From positions 1 through 46,391 of the forward strand of contig PBDY01000007.1 in assembly GCA_002717445.1 (NCBI GenBank): a DNA stretch of 46,391 nt. The letters are read 5' to 3'. Every line of letters begins with the position of its first letter. Position 1 is the stretch's first letter. Below, piece by piece: positions 16,979-25,272 of this stretch. Under the pieces are notes generated by a model that saw only the letters and a program-made list of their open reading frames with translations, made no database searches and was not told the origin of the DNA. A program made the position numbers and the translations under genes. Origin of the DNA: Gammaproteobacteria bacterium. Lineage in GTDB: Bacteria > Pseudomonadota > Gammaproteobacteria > Steroidobacterales > UBA11654.

Positions 16979-17956
16979 ATGCATGCTGTTTTTTTAGACT
17001 ACAAAACTGTGGATGCTGGTGATCTTGACCTAGCATCCATCAAAGCTTTGTTGCCAGAAATGGAGGTTTATTCGTATTCAAACGAAACGGAGGTGCTTAA
17101 TCGAATCGCAAACACCGAAGTCGCCATCGCAAATAAAATAGACTTTGATTCCGAAGTTTTTGCTCACGCTAAAAATCTTAAGCTGATTTGTGTTACAGCA
17201 ACCGGAACTAATAATATTGATCTCAATGCTGCAGAGAAAGCCGGTGTCGCCGTATGCAACATAAGGGATTATTGCACTGAGTCGGTGATGCAACATGTTC
17301 TGCTTTCAATTTTGTCACTCACTCATTCTTATTCAGATTATATGAACTCAATTGGCAAAGGCGAATGGGAAGATGGTAACTCATTCAGTCTGCTTAATCA
17401 TTCCATCACCGAGCTTTCAGGGAAAAAACTTGGCATAGTTGGTTTCGGAGTTTTGGGGAAAGGTGTGGCCAAAGCTGCGCCGCTTTTTGGGATGGAACTT
17501 TTGGTTTGTGAAAGTTTTCAGCCCGATAATAAATCAGACAATTTAAGAGATAGAGTAGCCTTTGATGCATTGCTTAAAGAGTCCGATGTCATCAGCCTTC
17601 ACTGTCCCCTGACGAATGAAACCGAAGGCTTGTTTGGTGAGGAAGCTTTTATAAAAATGAAGTCATCTGCGATTTTAATCAATACCGCAAGAGGCGGCTT
17701 GATTGATGATCATGCCTTGATTGAAGCCATCGAGAGCCAATCAATAGCGGGTGCAGCCATTGATGTGCTTGACCAAGAGCCGCCGGCTGATGATCACCCA
17801 TTGATGCAGAATAATTATCCCAACCTAATCATTACCCCGCACATCGCTTGGGCTGCTAGAGAAGCCAGACAAAGAGCGCTAGATCGCATCGCTGAAAATG
17901 TTGAGGCATTTCAAAAAGGAAGTCCCATCAATGTTGTCAAACCAACAGCTTCTTAA
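16979..17956 (+). CDS. D-2-hydroxyacid dehydrogenase (glycerate/hydroxypyruvate type)
   Basis: 325 residues. The Rossmann nucleotide loop GFGVLG (155-160) and the catalytic set Arg238 (NTARGGL), Glu267 (LDQEPP) and His288 (TPHIAWA) place it firmly in the NAD(P)-dependent D-isomer 2-hydroxyacid dehydrogenases. The signature TATGTNNIDL resembles the HprA/glycerate dehydrogenase subgroup, so hydroxypyruvate or glyoxylate reduction is the best guess, but substrate specificity is inference. Its stop overlaps the next start by one base (TAATG). Confidence 0.88.
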   Translation: MHAVFLDYKTVDAGDLDLASIKALLPEMEVYSYSNETEVLNRIANTEVAIANKIDFDSEVFAHAKNLKLICVTATGTNNIDLNAAEKAGVAVCNIRDYCTESVMQHVLLSILSLTHSYSDYMNSIGKGEWEDGNSFSLLNHSITELSGKKLGIVGFGVLGKGVAKAAPLFGMELLVCESFQPDNKSDNLRDRVAFDALLKESDVISLHCPLTNETEGLFGEEAFIKMKSSAILINTARGGLIDDHALIEAIESQSIAGAAIDVLDQEPPADDHPLMQNNYPNLIITPHIAWAAREARQRALDRIAENVEAFQKGSPINVVKPTAS

Positions 17957-18762
17957 TGGCAACCACTTTTACATTTAAAATTTTAATTTTTTATAGCGGG
18001 ATTTTATTACTTCTGGTCTCCAGTGTTGTGGCATTCATTCATCGGTGTCGAATGGCTGCAAAAAAAGGAGAGATGTTTTTCTATCTTAGGTTTGAAGAAA
18101 CCTATGATGATAAAGGGAGGTTGGATCTGGTGCCCATTGACACAGACGTTGAAGGCACAGAAGACTATGAGCGTGTTTATGAGGCATATGGTTTTTGCTT
18201 TGGCATGTTTTTTCTTTTCACGCTTTTTACCATGGTGTCACTTGCATGGTCAGAAAATGCGGGATACCCTTTGCCTACATTTATTCCTTTCAGCCTTATG
18301 CTTGCAACAGGGCTGTGGATTGCTCCAATCTTTTCACTTCTTATTTTAGAGGCCAATGAAAACGATCTCTTGAGAATCTTCATTTTGACAACCTTCGGAT
18401 CCTTTGGGTGCGTTTTCACTGGCGTTACGCTAGCAGAAAGTTCCTATATGGCCATTCTCGGTCTGCTGTTGCCGCTTTTATTTTTGCCTTTGCTGGTTTA
18501 TCACTTACAAAGCTTGCTATTTTGGGGAATTGCAATCGGCACGCCTTGGAACGTCAAGCCAAAGGTCAGAAAGATCATGGCGTACTACGGCATGTTTTGG
18601 TTTTCATCATTGCTCGTCTACCAAGGCAGTCTCGTAACTGGGATTGCATCGGCCGATGAATCAAACAATACCTGGACAAATGCCATTGAAGTGGCAATGG
18701 TATTATTCATCACCACGGTTGAACTCATCTTTAGATTTCTTGAAGCTTTTGGAAATGCTTGA
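17956..18762 (+). CDS. Multi-pass membrane protein of unknown function
   Basis: 268 residues, not recognised. Hydrophobic segments are seen at about 8-28, 79-98, 107-130, 139-160, 164-196, 209-228 and 243-262. One soluble loop (about 30-78) is rich in acidic residues and tyrosine (FEETYDDKGRLDLVPIDTDVEG). No catalytic or transporter signature is evident. The start codon overlaps the dehydrogenase stop (TAATG), so translation is probably coupled and the two may share a role. The MAPEG gene follows after 50 bases with its own strong Shine-Dalgarno. Confidence 0.75.
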   Translation: MATTFTFKILIFYSGILLLLVSSVVAFIHRCRMAAKKGEMFFYLRFEETYDDKGRLDLVPIDTDVEGTEDYERVYEAYGFCFGMFFLFTLFTMVSLAWSENAGYPLPTFIPFSLMLATGLWIAPIFSLLILEANENDLLRIFILTTFGSFGCVFTGVTLAESSYMAILGLLLPLLFLPLLVYHLQSLLFWGIAIGTPWNVKPKVRKIMAYYGMFWFSSLLVYQGSLVTGIASADESNNTWTNAIEVAMVLFITTVELIFRFLEAFGNA

Positions 18763-18812
18763 AGTGCTTCAGAAAAATAGTTAAAAAAATTAAATCATTT
18801 AAGGAGTAACCA

Positions 18813-19178
18813 ATGATCACAATAATTTTAATGGCGCTTGCGCTGGCACTGTTGCAAATTTGGATCATTCCAATGTTGATCAATATTAAAAATATCGGTT
18901 ATCAGCTTTCCAATAGGGATGAGCCAATGAATTCAGGATCACTCAACGCAAGGATCCTTAGGGCCTCAACAAATCTACAGGAAAGCTTGCCTTCATTTCT
19001 AGCGCTAGCCATCCTATCAATCATCACTGAAGTCGATAACAGCATGCTTGCAATGACGTGGCTGTTCTTGAGAGTTCTGTTCTTCTTTGTTTATGCTGTA
19101 GGCATTCCCTATATCCGATCGGTCATCTGGATCGGCTCAATTGCTTGTTTGGTTCTAATGGGGCTTGCTCTGATTTAG
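18813..19178 (+). CDS. MAPEG family membrane protein
   Basis: 121 residues with four hydrophobic segments. The conserved MAPEG core Asn-Leu-Gln-Glu-Ser (RILRASTNLQESLPSFLALAI without gaps to the next helix) is visible around residues 46-66. Eukaryotic members act on glutathione conjugates or leukotrienes. The functions of short bacterial ones are largely unknown. AAGGAG lies 7 bases before the ATG. It converges on ybbP with a 3-base gap. Confidence 0.85.
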   Translation: MITIILMALALALLQIWIIPMLINIKNIGYQLSNRDEPMNSGSLNARILRASTNLQESLPSFLALAILSIITEVDNSMLAMTWLFLRVLFFFVYAVGIPYIRSVIWIGSIACLVLMGLALI

Positions 19179-19181
19179 GGG

Positions 19182-21650
19182 CTAGCCTCTCAATGTTTGT
19201 ACTGCAGGCACCGCCAGTGCTCGATAAACCACAAACATGCCGGTGAGCAAGATCAGAAAGAAGCCGCCCAATAGTCCTGATAAGATGATAACGGAGTTGG
19301 GTGAATAGCTCGTTTCAAAAATCTGAATGGATATATAGGCAGAAAATCCAATTGCTACAAAAAGGGCTGTAATCGATGCCACTAGGCCCAGCGCGCCAAA
19401 TTCTGCCAAAGCAATTTGAAGGATATCGCTTTGTTTCGCGCCCATTGCTTTCATGACCGCATTCTCCTTGTTTCGCTCCTCTACGGTTGAGAAGATTGAA
19501 GCAACCAGTGTAAGTATGCCGGCCAACAGCGAAAGCACAAAAATATACTGAACTGCGGTTGAGGCGCTGTCTATGACCGTGCGAATCTGATCCATAGCGG
19601 ACTCTAAATCTACACTTGTGATTGTTGGAAAACGCTCAATAAATACATCGACAGCCTCTGAGTCATTGTCGATCTTTAAGCTTGTGATATATGATTGAGG
19701 AAGCTCTTTTGCCACAGAAGGTGAGAGTACAAAAAAGAAGTTTGGTGAAAAACTTTCCCATTCAATTTCTCTAAAGTTTTTAACCGTCACGGTGAAGTTT
19801 TCACCTGCCACATTGAATTCCAATTGATCGCCGATTGAAAGGCCCATTGATTTGGCTGCTTGGCCATCCACTGATATCAGCGAACGTTGTTCATCCTCTT
19901 CGTCCCACCAGGATCCCTCTTTGATTGAATTATTATCTGGAAGCTCACTAAACCAGGTCAGATTTGACTCTCTTTGCATCATTCTTCCAACATCTATTGG
20001 CGAGCCACTTGCAGACGATGCGCCTATCAATCTTCCTCTAATCAGAGGAGTAAATTCTGGATTAGCCTCCATCTCATTTTCGAAAAAACCTTGCACTTCA
20101 TTCAGTTGGTAATCTTGAATATTAAAAAAGAAATAGTTTGGTGTGTCTTGGTTCAAACTAGAACGCCAGGTATTGACCAAATCTGAGCGAGTCTCTGCCA
20201 GAACAATTAAAAAAGTCAGCGAAACTCCAAAAACAATAATTTGTAATAGATTTTCAGAAGATCGTTTTGAAAGATTTCTCAAGCCCATCAACCATCCATA
20301 GCCGCCAAAAACAGGAGAAAGTTTTGTAGAAAAAATCAATAAATAGCCAATCCCTGCCAATAATATTATTAGCCCTAGAAGGGCAAACAAAATGCTACCG
20401 ACCAAACGAGGGTCGTTGAAAAGAAACAATAGAAATAAACCAAAAATTAAAAAAGAAAATAAATAAATTGAAGCCTCTGATTTCGATCCTTGGGTATCCT
20501 CTTTTCTTAAAAGGCGAATCGGTTCAACCAATCCTAAAATCCTCAAATATGGACCACATGCAGCAATCACAATGCAGCAAGCGGTGAGGAAGCCAAGCCA
20601 AAGAGGTCTAGCGGTAGGAGGAGGTAAATCTCTATTAATGATCGGGCTCAAGATGCTTTCCAAAAGTGCCTGTACAGAAAAACCCAATAAACAGCCGATG
20701 AATGTTGCCATCAAAATAAGCATGATAAGCTGACTGATCTGAGACCATAATATGAATTTCTTCGACGCACCAAATACCTTCATGAGTGTTGTGTTCAATA
20801 GATGTCGTTTGGCATATCTTCTTGCCGCAATCATCGAAGACACTAAGGTGATTAAAATTGTGAACAACGCGGCTAAATTAGCAAATTGCGATGATTCAGT
20901 CACCGAATTGCCAAGCTGGCCTTCAAGGTCTGAAACTTTTTGAACTTGAACCCCATTCAGATCATCCTCAACCTCAATTAAAAAAGATTCGAGTTGACTG
21001 GGCTGAGCTGAATAAAGCTGACGGTAAACCACTCTGCTTCCAGCTTGAATCACGCCCATTTCTTCGAGGTCATAATCATTGGCGATGATGGTCGGAGAAA
21101 ATGATAAGAATCCTGTGCTTCGATCTGGAAAATCAATCAGTGTTCCAGCGACCTTGAAAGTTTTGTTGCCAAGCGTGACCGATTCACCTGGGCTTATGTT
21201 TAATGCTTCTAAGATTTTTTGCTCTACCCAAACCGTGGACGCAAGTGGTTGGTTGAGGTCCAGATTGGCCTTGCTCTGCCCTTCAAGAATAACTGTCACA
21301 TTTCCTACCAGAGGATAAGTGCTTGAAATCGCTTTAATGGATGAGAGTATATTGCCGCCATCAGACAGTGCCATGGTTAAAAATGAGATTGTCTCGGCTG
21401 TTTTTATATCCATGAGCTCTGCAGTCTGGATATAATGATCATCGATCGGTGCGCCAGACCTAAAAACCATCTCAGCGCCTAATACAATTGAGGCTTGTTC
21501 CTGAATGGAGCGCTGAAATCGATCACTCAGAAAACCCACACCTGAGATCGCAGTTACGGAAAGTATCAGGGAGGAAAAGAGAATGACCATATCTCCTGAC
21601 CCAATTTCTGAAAAAAACTTTTTTAGGCCAAAAAGAATGCCGTTTAGCAT
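19182..21650 (-). CDS. ybbP: ABC transporter permease, FtsX-type (YbbP-like)
   Basis: 822 residues with a duplicated FtsX/MacB-type layout: an N-terminal helix (about 20-40), a large periplasmic region, three helices (about 255-375) and a mid-protein helix block (about 400-455). A second periplasmic region and three C-terminal helices (about 700-815) follow. The FtsX signature is visible in both halves (ARRYAKRHLLNTTLMKVFGA and VEERNKENAVMKAMGA). It is the size of E. coli YbbP and overlaps ybbA by 7 bases. YbbA-YbbP is a MacB-superfamily system thought to act on envelope substrates rather than ordinary import. The substrate is unknown. Confidence 0.88.
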   Translation of the reverse strand: MLNGILFGLKKFFSEIGSGDMVILFSSLILSVTAISGVGFLSDRFQRSIQEQASIVLGAEMVFRSGAPIDDHYIQTAELMDIKTAETISFLTMALSDGGNILSSIKAISSTYPLVGNVTVILEGQSKANLDLNQPLASTVWVEQKILEALNISPGESVTLGNKTFKVAGTLIDFPDRSTGFLSFSPTIIANDYDLEEMGVIQAGSRVVYRQLYSAQPSQLESFLIEVEDDLNGVQVQKVSDLEGQLGNSVTESSQFANLAALFTILITLVSSMIAARRYAKRHLLNTTLMKVFGASKKFILWSQISQLIMLILMATFIGCLLGFSVQALLESILSPIINRDLPPPTARPLWLGFLTACCIVIAACGPYLRILGLVEPIRLLRKEDTQGSKSEASIYLFSFLIFGLFLLFLFNDPRLVGSILFALLGLIILLAGIGYLLIFSTKLSPVFGGYGWLMGLRNLSKRSSENLLQIIVFGVSLTFLIVLAETRSDLVNTWRSSLNQDTPNYFFFNIQDYQLNEVQGFFENEMEANPEFTPLIRGRLIGASSASGSPIDVGRMMQRESNLTWFSELPDNNSIKEGSWWDEEDEQRSLISVDGQAAKSMGLSIGDQLEFNVAGENFTVTVKNFREIEWESFSPNFFFVLSPSVAKELPQSYITSLKIDNDSEAVDVFIERFPTITSVDLESAMDQIRTVIDSASTAVQYIFVLSLLAGILTLVASIFSTVEERNKENAVMKAMGAKQSDILQIALAEFGALGLVASITALFVAIGFSAYISIQIFETSYSPNSVIILSGLLGGFFLILLTGMFVVYRALAVPAVQTLRG

Positions 21651-22315
21651 TTCAGTTTTCCTTCTTGCAGCTCAAAAACCACATCTGAGCGCTCCGCTAA
21701 GCTGTGATCATGTGTCACGACAACCAGGGTCGTCTTTGTTTGTTGATTGATTCCCAGCAATAGTTCGAGAATATTATCAGTGCTTGATTGGTCTAAATTT
21801 CCAGTGGGCTCATCCGCAAATAAAATGCTGGGATTTTTGACCATGGCTCTAGCGATTGCTACGCGTTGCTTTTCTCCGCCAGATAATTGATGAGGAACGT
21901 GTCCTGTTCTTCTGGATAAGCCAACTTCATCCAAAGCTTTCAGTGCCCTCTCCTTTGCGTCTTTCGCGCCGAGTATCTCGAGTGGCATCATCACATTGTC
22001 TAGGGCTGATAATCGAGGCAGCAAATGAAAAGACTGAAAAACAAAACCGACATCCTTGCTTCTAATCTGGGCCCTCTTATCCTCATTTAAGTTTGTGATT
22101 TCTTTATCAAAAAGCTTCACGGATCCCCTGCTCGGCAGATCAAGGCCGGCCATGATTGCAAGAAGCGTGGTCTTCCCAGATCCAGACGGCCCCAAAATGG
22201 ATGCAAAAACACCCTCTTCCAAAGAAAGGCTGATATCATTTACAATGGTTAATTCGCCCTCAGGGCTGCTAACATTTTTAGTAACGTTGGAAACTTCTAA
22301 GATGGTTTTATTCAT
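21644..22315 (-). CDS. ybbA: ABC transporter ATP-binding protein (YbbA-like)
   Basis: 223 residues from the ATG at 22315, which has AAAGG six bases upstream. An in-frame extension to 22369 is open but adds only a non-conserved N-terminus that runs into tesA. The Walker A GPSGSGKT (42-49), Q-loop (FVFQSFHLLPRL), signature LSGGEKQRVAIARA, Walker B SILFADEPTGNLD and switch His (VVTHDH) are all intact. LolD/MacB-type ATPases of this kind drive FtsX-fold permeases, here the adjacent ybbP. The 5' end overlaps the predicted 5' end of the divergent tesA gene. Confidence 0.93.
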   Translation of the reverse strand: MNKTILEVSNVTKNVSSPEGELTIVNDISLSLEEGVFASILGPSGSGKTTLLAIMAGLDLPSRGSVKLFDKEITNLNEDKRAQIRSKDVGFVFQSFHLLPRLSALDNVMMPLEILGAKDAKERALKALDEVGLSRRTGHVPHQLSGGEKQRVAIARAMVKNPSILFADEPTGNLDQSSTDNILELLLGINQQTKTTLVVVTHDHSLAERSDVVFELQEGKLKC

Positions 22316-22931
22316 TAGGAACCTTTTATTATGGCTAGTCATTTTACCGATGATGGCGGCAACAGCCAATGCAAATGAACCCGTAGATAAAAATATTCTA
22401 ATTCTGGGAGACAGCCTTAGTGCTGGGCTAGGGGTAAACTATGACCAAACATGGCCATCACTGCTTCAATCAAGAATCAATAAAATGGGGGCTTCTTATA
22501 GGGTGATCAACGCAAGCGTCAGTGGAGATACCACCTCGGGTGGCATTTCACGTCTTCCTCGCTTGCTTAAAAAATATTCTCCTGAGATATTTATTTTGGA
22601 ACTGGGTGGCAATGATGGCCTAAGAGGCACCCCAATCACCTCGATAGAAAAAAATATCCGAATGATGGTTGAGCTTGTCAGAGGAAAGGGCTCCGAGACA
22701 TTGATTATGGGGGTCGATCTTCCGCCAAATTACGGTGGCAAATACCGAAGTGCCTTCAATAAGGTGTTTGAAGACGTCTCCGATGACTTTGGCCTTGTCC
22801 TAATCAGAGGAAGCTTGAGTCAAATGTTTCTGGATGGAATGATGCAAGCGGATGGAATTCATCCAAATGTGGATGGACACGTTGAGATAGAAAAGGTGGT
22901 CTGGGAATCGCTTTCAAACTCAGTCGACTGA
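22302..22931 (+). CDS. tesA: Acyl-CoA thioesterase I / lysophospholipase (SGNH hydrolase)
   Basis: 209 residues from the ATG at 22302 (MVLFIRNLLLWLVILPMMAA), close to the 208 of E. coli TesA. A signal peptide is evident, with likely cleavage after ANA near residue 24. The SGNH blocks are present: GDSLSAG with nucleophile Ser38, a glycine block near SVSGDT, GGND, and the Asp184/His187 pair (DGIHPN). It hydrolyses thioesters and lysophospholipids in the periplasm. The frame is open further upstream, but that extension lies entirely antisense to ybbA. This start still overlaps the ybbA start by 14 bases, head to head. Confidence 0.92.
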   Translation: MVLFIRNLLLWLVILPMMAATANANEPVDKNILILGDSLSAGLGVNYDQTWPSLLQSRINKMGASYRVINASVSGDTTSGGISRLPRLLKKYSPEIFILELGGNDGLRGTPITSIEKNIRMMVELVRGKGSETLIMGVDLPPNYGGKYRSAFNKVFEDVSDDFGLVLIRGSLSQMFLDGMMQADGIHPNVDGHVEIEKVVWESLSNSVD

Positions 22932-22935
22932 GTTT
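22916..22935. terminator. Perfect 20-bp palindrome, possible bidirectional terminator
   Basis: AAACTCAG and CTGAGTTT flank a TCGA centre, forming an 8-bp stem with a 4-base loop. It spans the end of tesA and the pyrF stop codon, with A/T runs on both flanks (AAA and TTT). That is the layout of a short bidirectional intrinsic terminator between convergent genes. The U-tract is short, so efficiency may be low. Confidence 0.5.
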
Positions 22936-23641
22936 ATGAATCAGACAGGGTCTTTTCAATGGATTCTTGAATTGCCTCTGCTGCTGCCCTCGGATCGTCA
23001 GAATTCTGTATAGGCCTTCCAACAACGATATAGTCTGCACCAGACTGAAATGCTTGCTCAACAGTGACCACCCTTTTTTGATCGTCTGTTTGTCTATTTT
23101 CAACGGGTCTGATTCCAGGTGTAACAATCAAAATCTTATCCTGAACGGCTTGCCTGATGCTGGGTAACTCTAAGCCTGATGCTACGATGCCATCCACACC
23201 AGACTCATAAGCTCTTCTGGCTCTTGAGATAACCAAATCCTCCACTGCGCATTCAAACCCAAGGTCATCCAGATCTCCTCTGTCCAAACTGGTTAGTGCG
23301 GTAACAGCCAATACTTTTAAATCGCCTTTTTCTGCCGCGGCGGCTTCCATCATGCTCTGATTGCCATGAATGGTCGTAAAGTAAGCTCCTCTTTTGCTGA
23401 GCCTTTTGATGGCTTTTGAAACGGTTGCAGGCACATCAAATAGTTTCAAATCAACGAAAACTTTTTTATCTTTTGCGACAAGCCAGTCAAGAAGATCGAA
23501 GTAATCTCCTGTCATCATCAGCTCCATACCGATTTTGAAGAAATCAACGCTTGAGCCAAGCTGACTGATTAAATCTTTGGCTTGCTCAACTTCAGGAACA
23601 TCCACCGCAAAAATTAATCGATCACTGTTCTTTATGCTCAT
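22934..23641 (-). CDS. pyrF: Orotidine 5'-phosphate decarboxylase
   Basis: 235 residues, a group I OMP decarboxylase. The catalytic Asp-Lys-Asp cluster is visible as DLKLFD (Asp64, Lys66, Asp69), and the phosphate-binding end as TPGIRP and YIVVGRPI. It makes UMP in pyrimidine synthesis. It lies 3 bases after aroB and ends 2 bases from the convergent tesA. Confidence 0.96.
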   Translation of the reverse strand: MSIKNSDRLIFAVDVPEVEQAKDLISQLGSSVDFFKIGMELMMTGDYFDLLDWLVAKDKKVFVDLKLFDVPATVSKAIKRLSKRGAYFTTIHGNQSMMEAAAAEKGDLKVLAVTALTSLDRGDLDDLGFECAVEDLVISRARRAYESGVDGIVASGLELPSIRQAVQDKILIVTPGIRPVENRQTDDQKRVVTVEQAFQSGADYIVVGRPIQNSDDPRAAAEAIQESIEKTLSDS

Positions 23642-23644
23642 TTC

Positions 23645-24712
23645 CTAATCCGATATGGTTTTCATCAAAAGTTCATTGGGATAATCGCTGGTAATGATTG
23701 CGCGCCCTATGTTCTCTAATAATATCAACCTTATTTCGCCGTCATGGGTTTTTTTGTCTCGCTTCATACTCTCAAAAAAATCGTCGCCATTGAGGTTGGG
23801 TTTTTTGGTTGGTAAATTCACTGCTTTGATTAATTTTTTCACCCTTTCTTTATCCTCAGATGAAATCATTCCCATGCTCTCAGACAAACTTGTTGCCATA
23901 ACCATGCCGATTGCCACTGCTTCACCATGTGAGTAACTGTTATAGTCTGTCAGGCTTTCAATTGCATGGCCAAAGGTGTGCCCAAAATTTAATTCTGCCC
24001 TGACCGAGCTTTCTTTCTCATCTTCAGAAACAACCTCCGCTTTGATTTGGCAACATTTTTCAATGAGATGAGCCATTGCTTCGGCCTCCAAATCCAATAT
24101 TCTGCTGGTGTTGGTTTCTAGCCATTCGAAGAAACCATGATCACGAATCAATCCATATTTTATGACCTCAGCAAGGCCTTCTGAAAAACGCCTGGGTTGA
24201 AGTGTGCTCAAGAATCTTGTGTCAGCAATCACAGCGCTCGGTTGATAGAAGGCCCCTATCAAATTTTTTCCTTGGCGAATATTCACTCCGGTTTTTCCTC
24301 CGACTGAGGAGTCAACCTGCGCCAATAGTGTTGTTGGAACTTGTAGAAACTTAATGCCCCTCATATAAGAGGAGGCCACAAAACCTGTAATGTCACCAAT
24401 AACCCCGCCGCCGAAAGCAATGATTGATGAGTCTCTATCAATTCCATTATCTGATAAGAACTCAACTGCTTTCTCAACCGTTTCTAAATTCTTCTGACTC
24501 TCTCCTTCTGGCAATACAAGTGTCTTAAGGTCAAATGAGCCTAACGATTGACTCATCTCTGAAAGGTACAAATCTGCAATCTCCTCATTGGTGATCAAAG
24601 CAATTTTTTTTGAGTTTAGGTGCTTGGAGTAGATTTCATCCCCAGCACTAATGCCTTCTCCAATGTATATTGGATAACTCCGATCTTCGAGGCTTACTGT
24701 TAGTGTTCTCAT
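23645..24712 (-). CDS. aroB: 3-dehydroquinate synthase
   Basis: 355 residues. The NAD-binding GGGVIGDITGFVASSYMRG and the active-site DSSVGGKTGVN and LNFGHTFGHAIE stretches are typical of AroB. It converts DAHP to 3-dehydroquinate, the second shikimate step. The start overlaps the aroK stop by 4 bases, the usual aroKB arrangement. Confidence 0.97.
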   Translation of the reverse strand: MRTLTVSLEDRSYPIYIGEGISAGDEIYSKHLNSKKIALITNEEIADLYLSEMSQSLGSFDLKTLVLPEGESQKNLETVEKAVEFLSDNGIDRDSSIIAFGGGVIGDITGFVASSYMRGIKFLQVPTTLLAQVDSSVGGKTGVNIRQGKNLIGAFYQPSAVIADTRFLSTLQPRRFSEGLAEVIKYGLIRDHGFFEWLETNTSRILDLEAEAMAHLIEKCCQIKAEVVSEDEKESSVRAELNFGHTFGHAIESLTDYNSYSHGEAVAIGMVMATSLSESMGMISSEDKERVKKLIKAVNLPTKKPNLNGDDFFESMKRDKKTHDGEIRLILLENIGRAIITSDYPNELLMKTISD

Positions 24713-25224
24713 CCTAGTTTATCAATTATCTCAAGAGCAATTTCATAAGGCGCGCTCTGGTCGGTATCGATTTTGATAGTACTTATTTCTTCATAGAGAG
24801 GCTCTCTTGTCAACATTAACTCTTGGAGCTTCAATGCAGGGTCTGCGTCAATCAACAAGGGTCTATTGTCAGAAACAGTTGCCCTTTCAATTTGTTTTTC
24901 AAGGCTTGTTTTAAGATAGACAACATTCTTATGGCCCATAATGATTTGTCTGTTTTCATCATAAGTGAGGATCCCGCCTCCTGTTGCGATCACAGCATTA
25001 TTTTTGCTTAATAATTTCATGAGCGCTTGATGCTCTCTTTGCCTAAAGCCTGATTCACCCTCAACATCAAAAATGTATGCAATAGAAACCCCTGTTCTTT
25101 CAACGACCTCTTCATCGGTATCTGCAAAGACATAGCCCATCTCTTTGGCTAATATTCTCCCTGTAGACGTTTTACCAGAGCCCATGGGTCCAATCAAAAT
25201 AATGCTGTCTGTTTGATTAATCAT
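24709..25224 (-). CDS. aroK: Shikimate kinase
   Basis: 171 residues, normal length. The Walker A GPMGSGKTSTGR is near the N-terminus, followed by the shikimate-binding DTDEEV, FRQREH and ATGGGIL motifs. It phosphorylates shikimate with ATP. It begins the aroK-aroB-pyrF unit 48 bases after the gltA stop. No good Shine-Dalgarno precedes its ATG. Confidence 0.95.
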   Translation of the reverse strand: MINQTDSIILIGPMGSGKTSTGRILAKEMGYVFADTDEEVVERTGVSIAYIFDVEGESGFRQREHQALMKLLSKNNAVIATGGGILTYDENRQIIMGHKNVVYLKTSLEKQIERATVSDNRPLLIDADPALKLQELMLTREPLYEEISTIKIDTDQSAPYEIALEIIDKLG

Positions 25225-25272
25225 GAGAATGAGTGGGGGTTTTTAATAGGGCGAGGCCGCCTTAGCTGACTT

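Noticed and set aside
19177-19190. Short inverted repeat AGGGGCTAGCCTCT at the MAPEG/ybbP junction
   Set aside because: A 5-bp stem with one G-T pair and no flanking A/T runs. Not convincing as a bidirectional terminator, unlike the tesA/pyrF palindrome.
22056-22301. Long N-terminal extension of the tesA frame
   Set aside because: The added region is entirely antisense to ybbA, has no thioesterase similarity, and would bury the signal peptide. The ATG at 22302 gives normal length.
22316-22369. 18-residue extension of ybbA (start at 22369)
   Set aside because: It would overlap tesA further, is not ABC-like, and the ATG at 22315 has a Shine-Dalgarno sequence.
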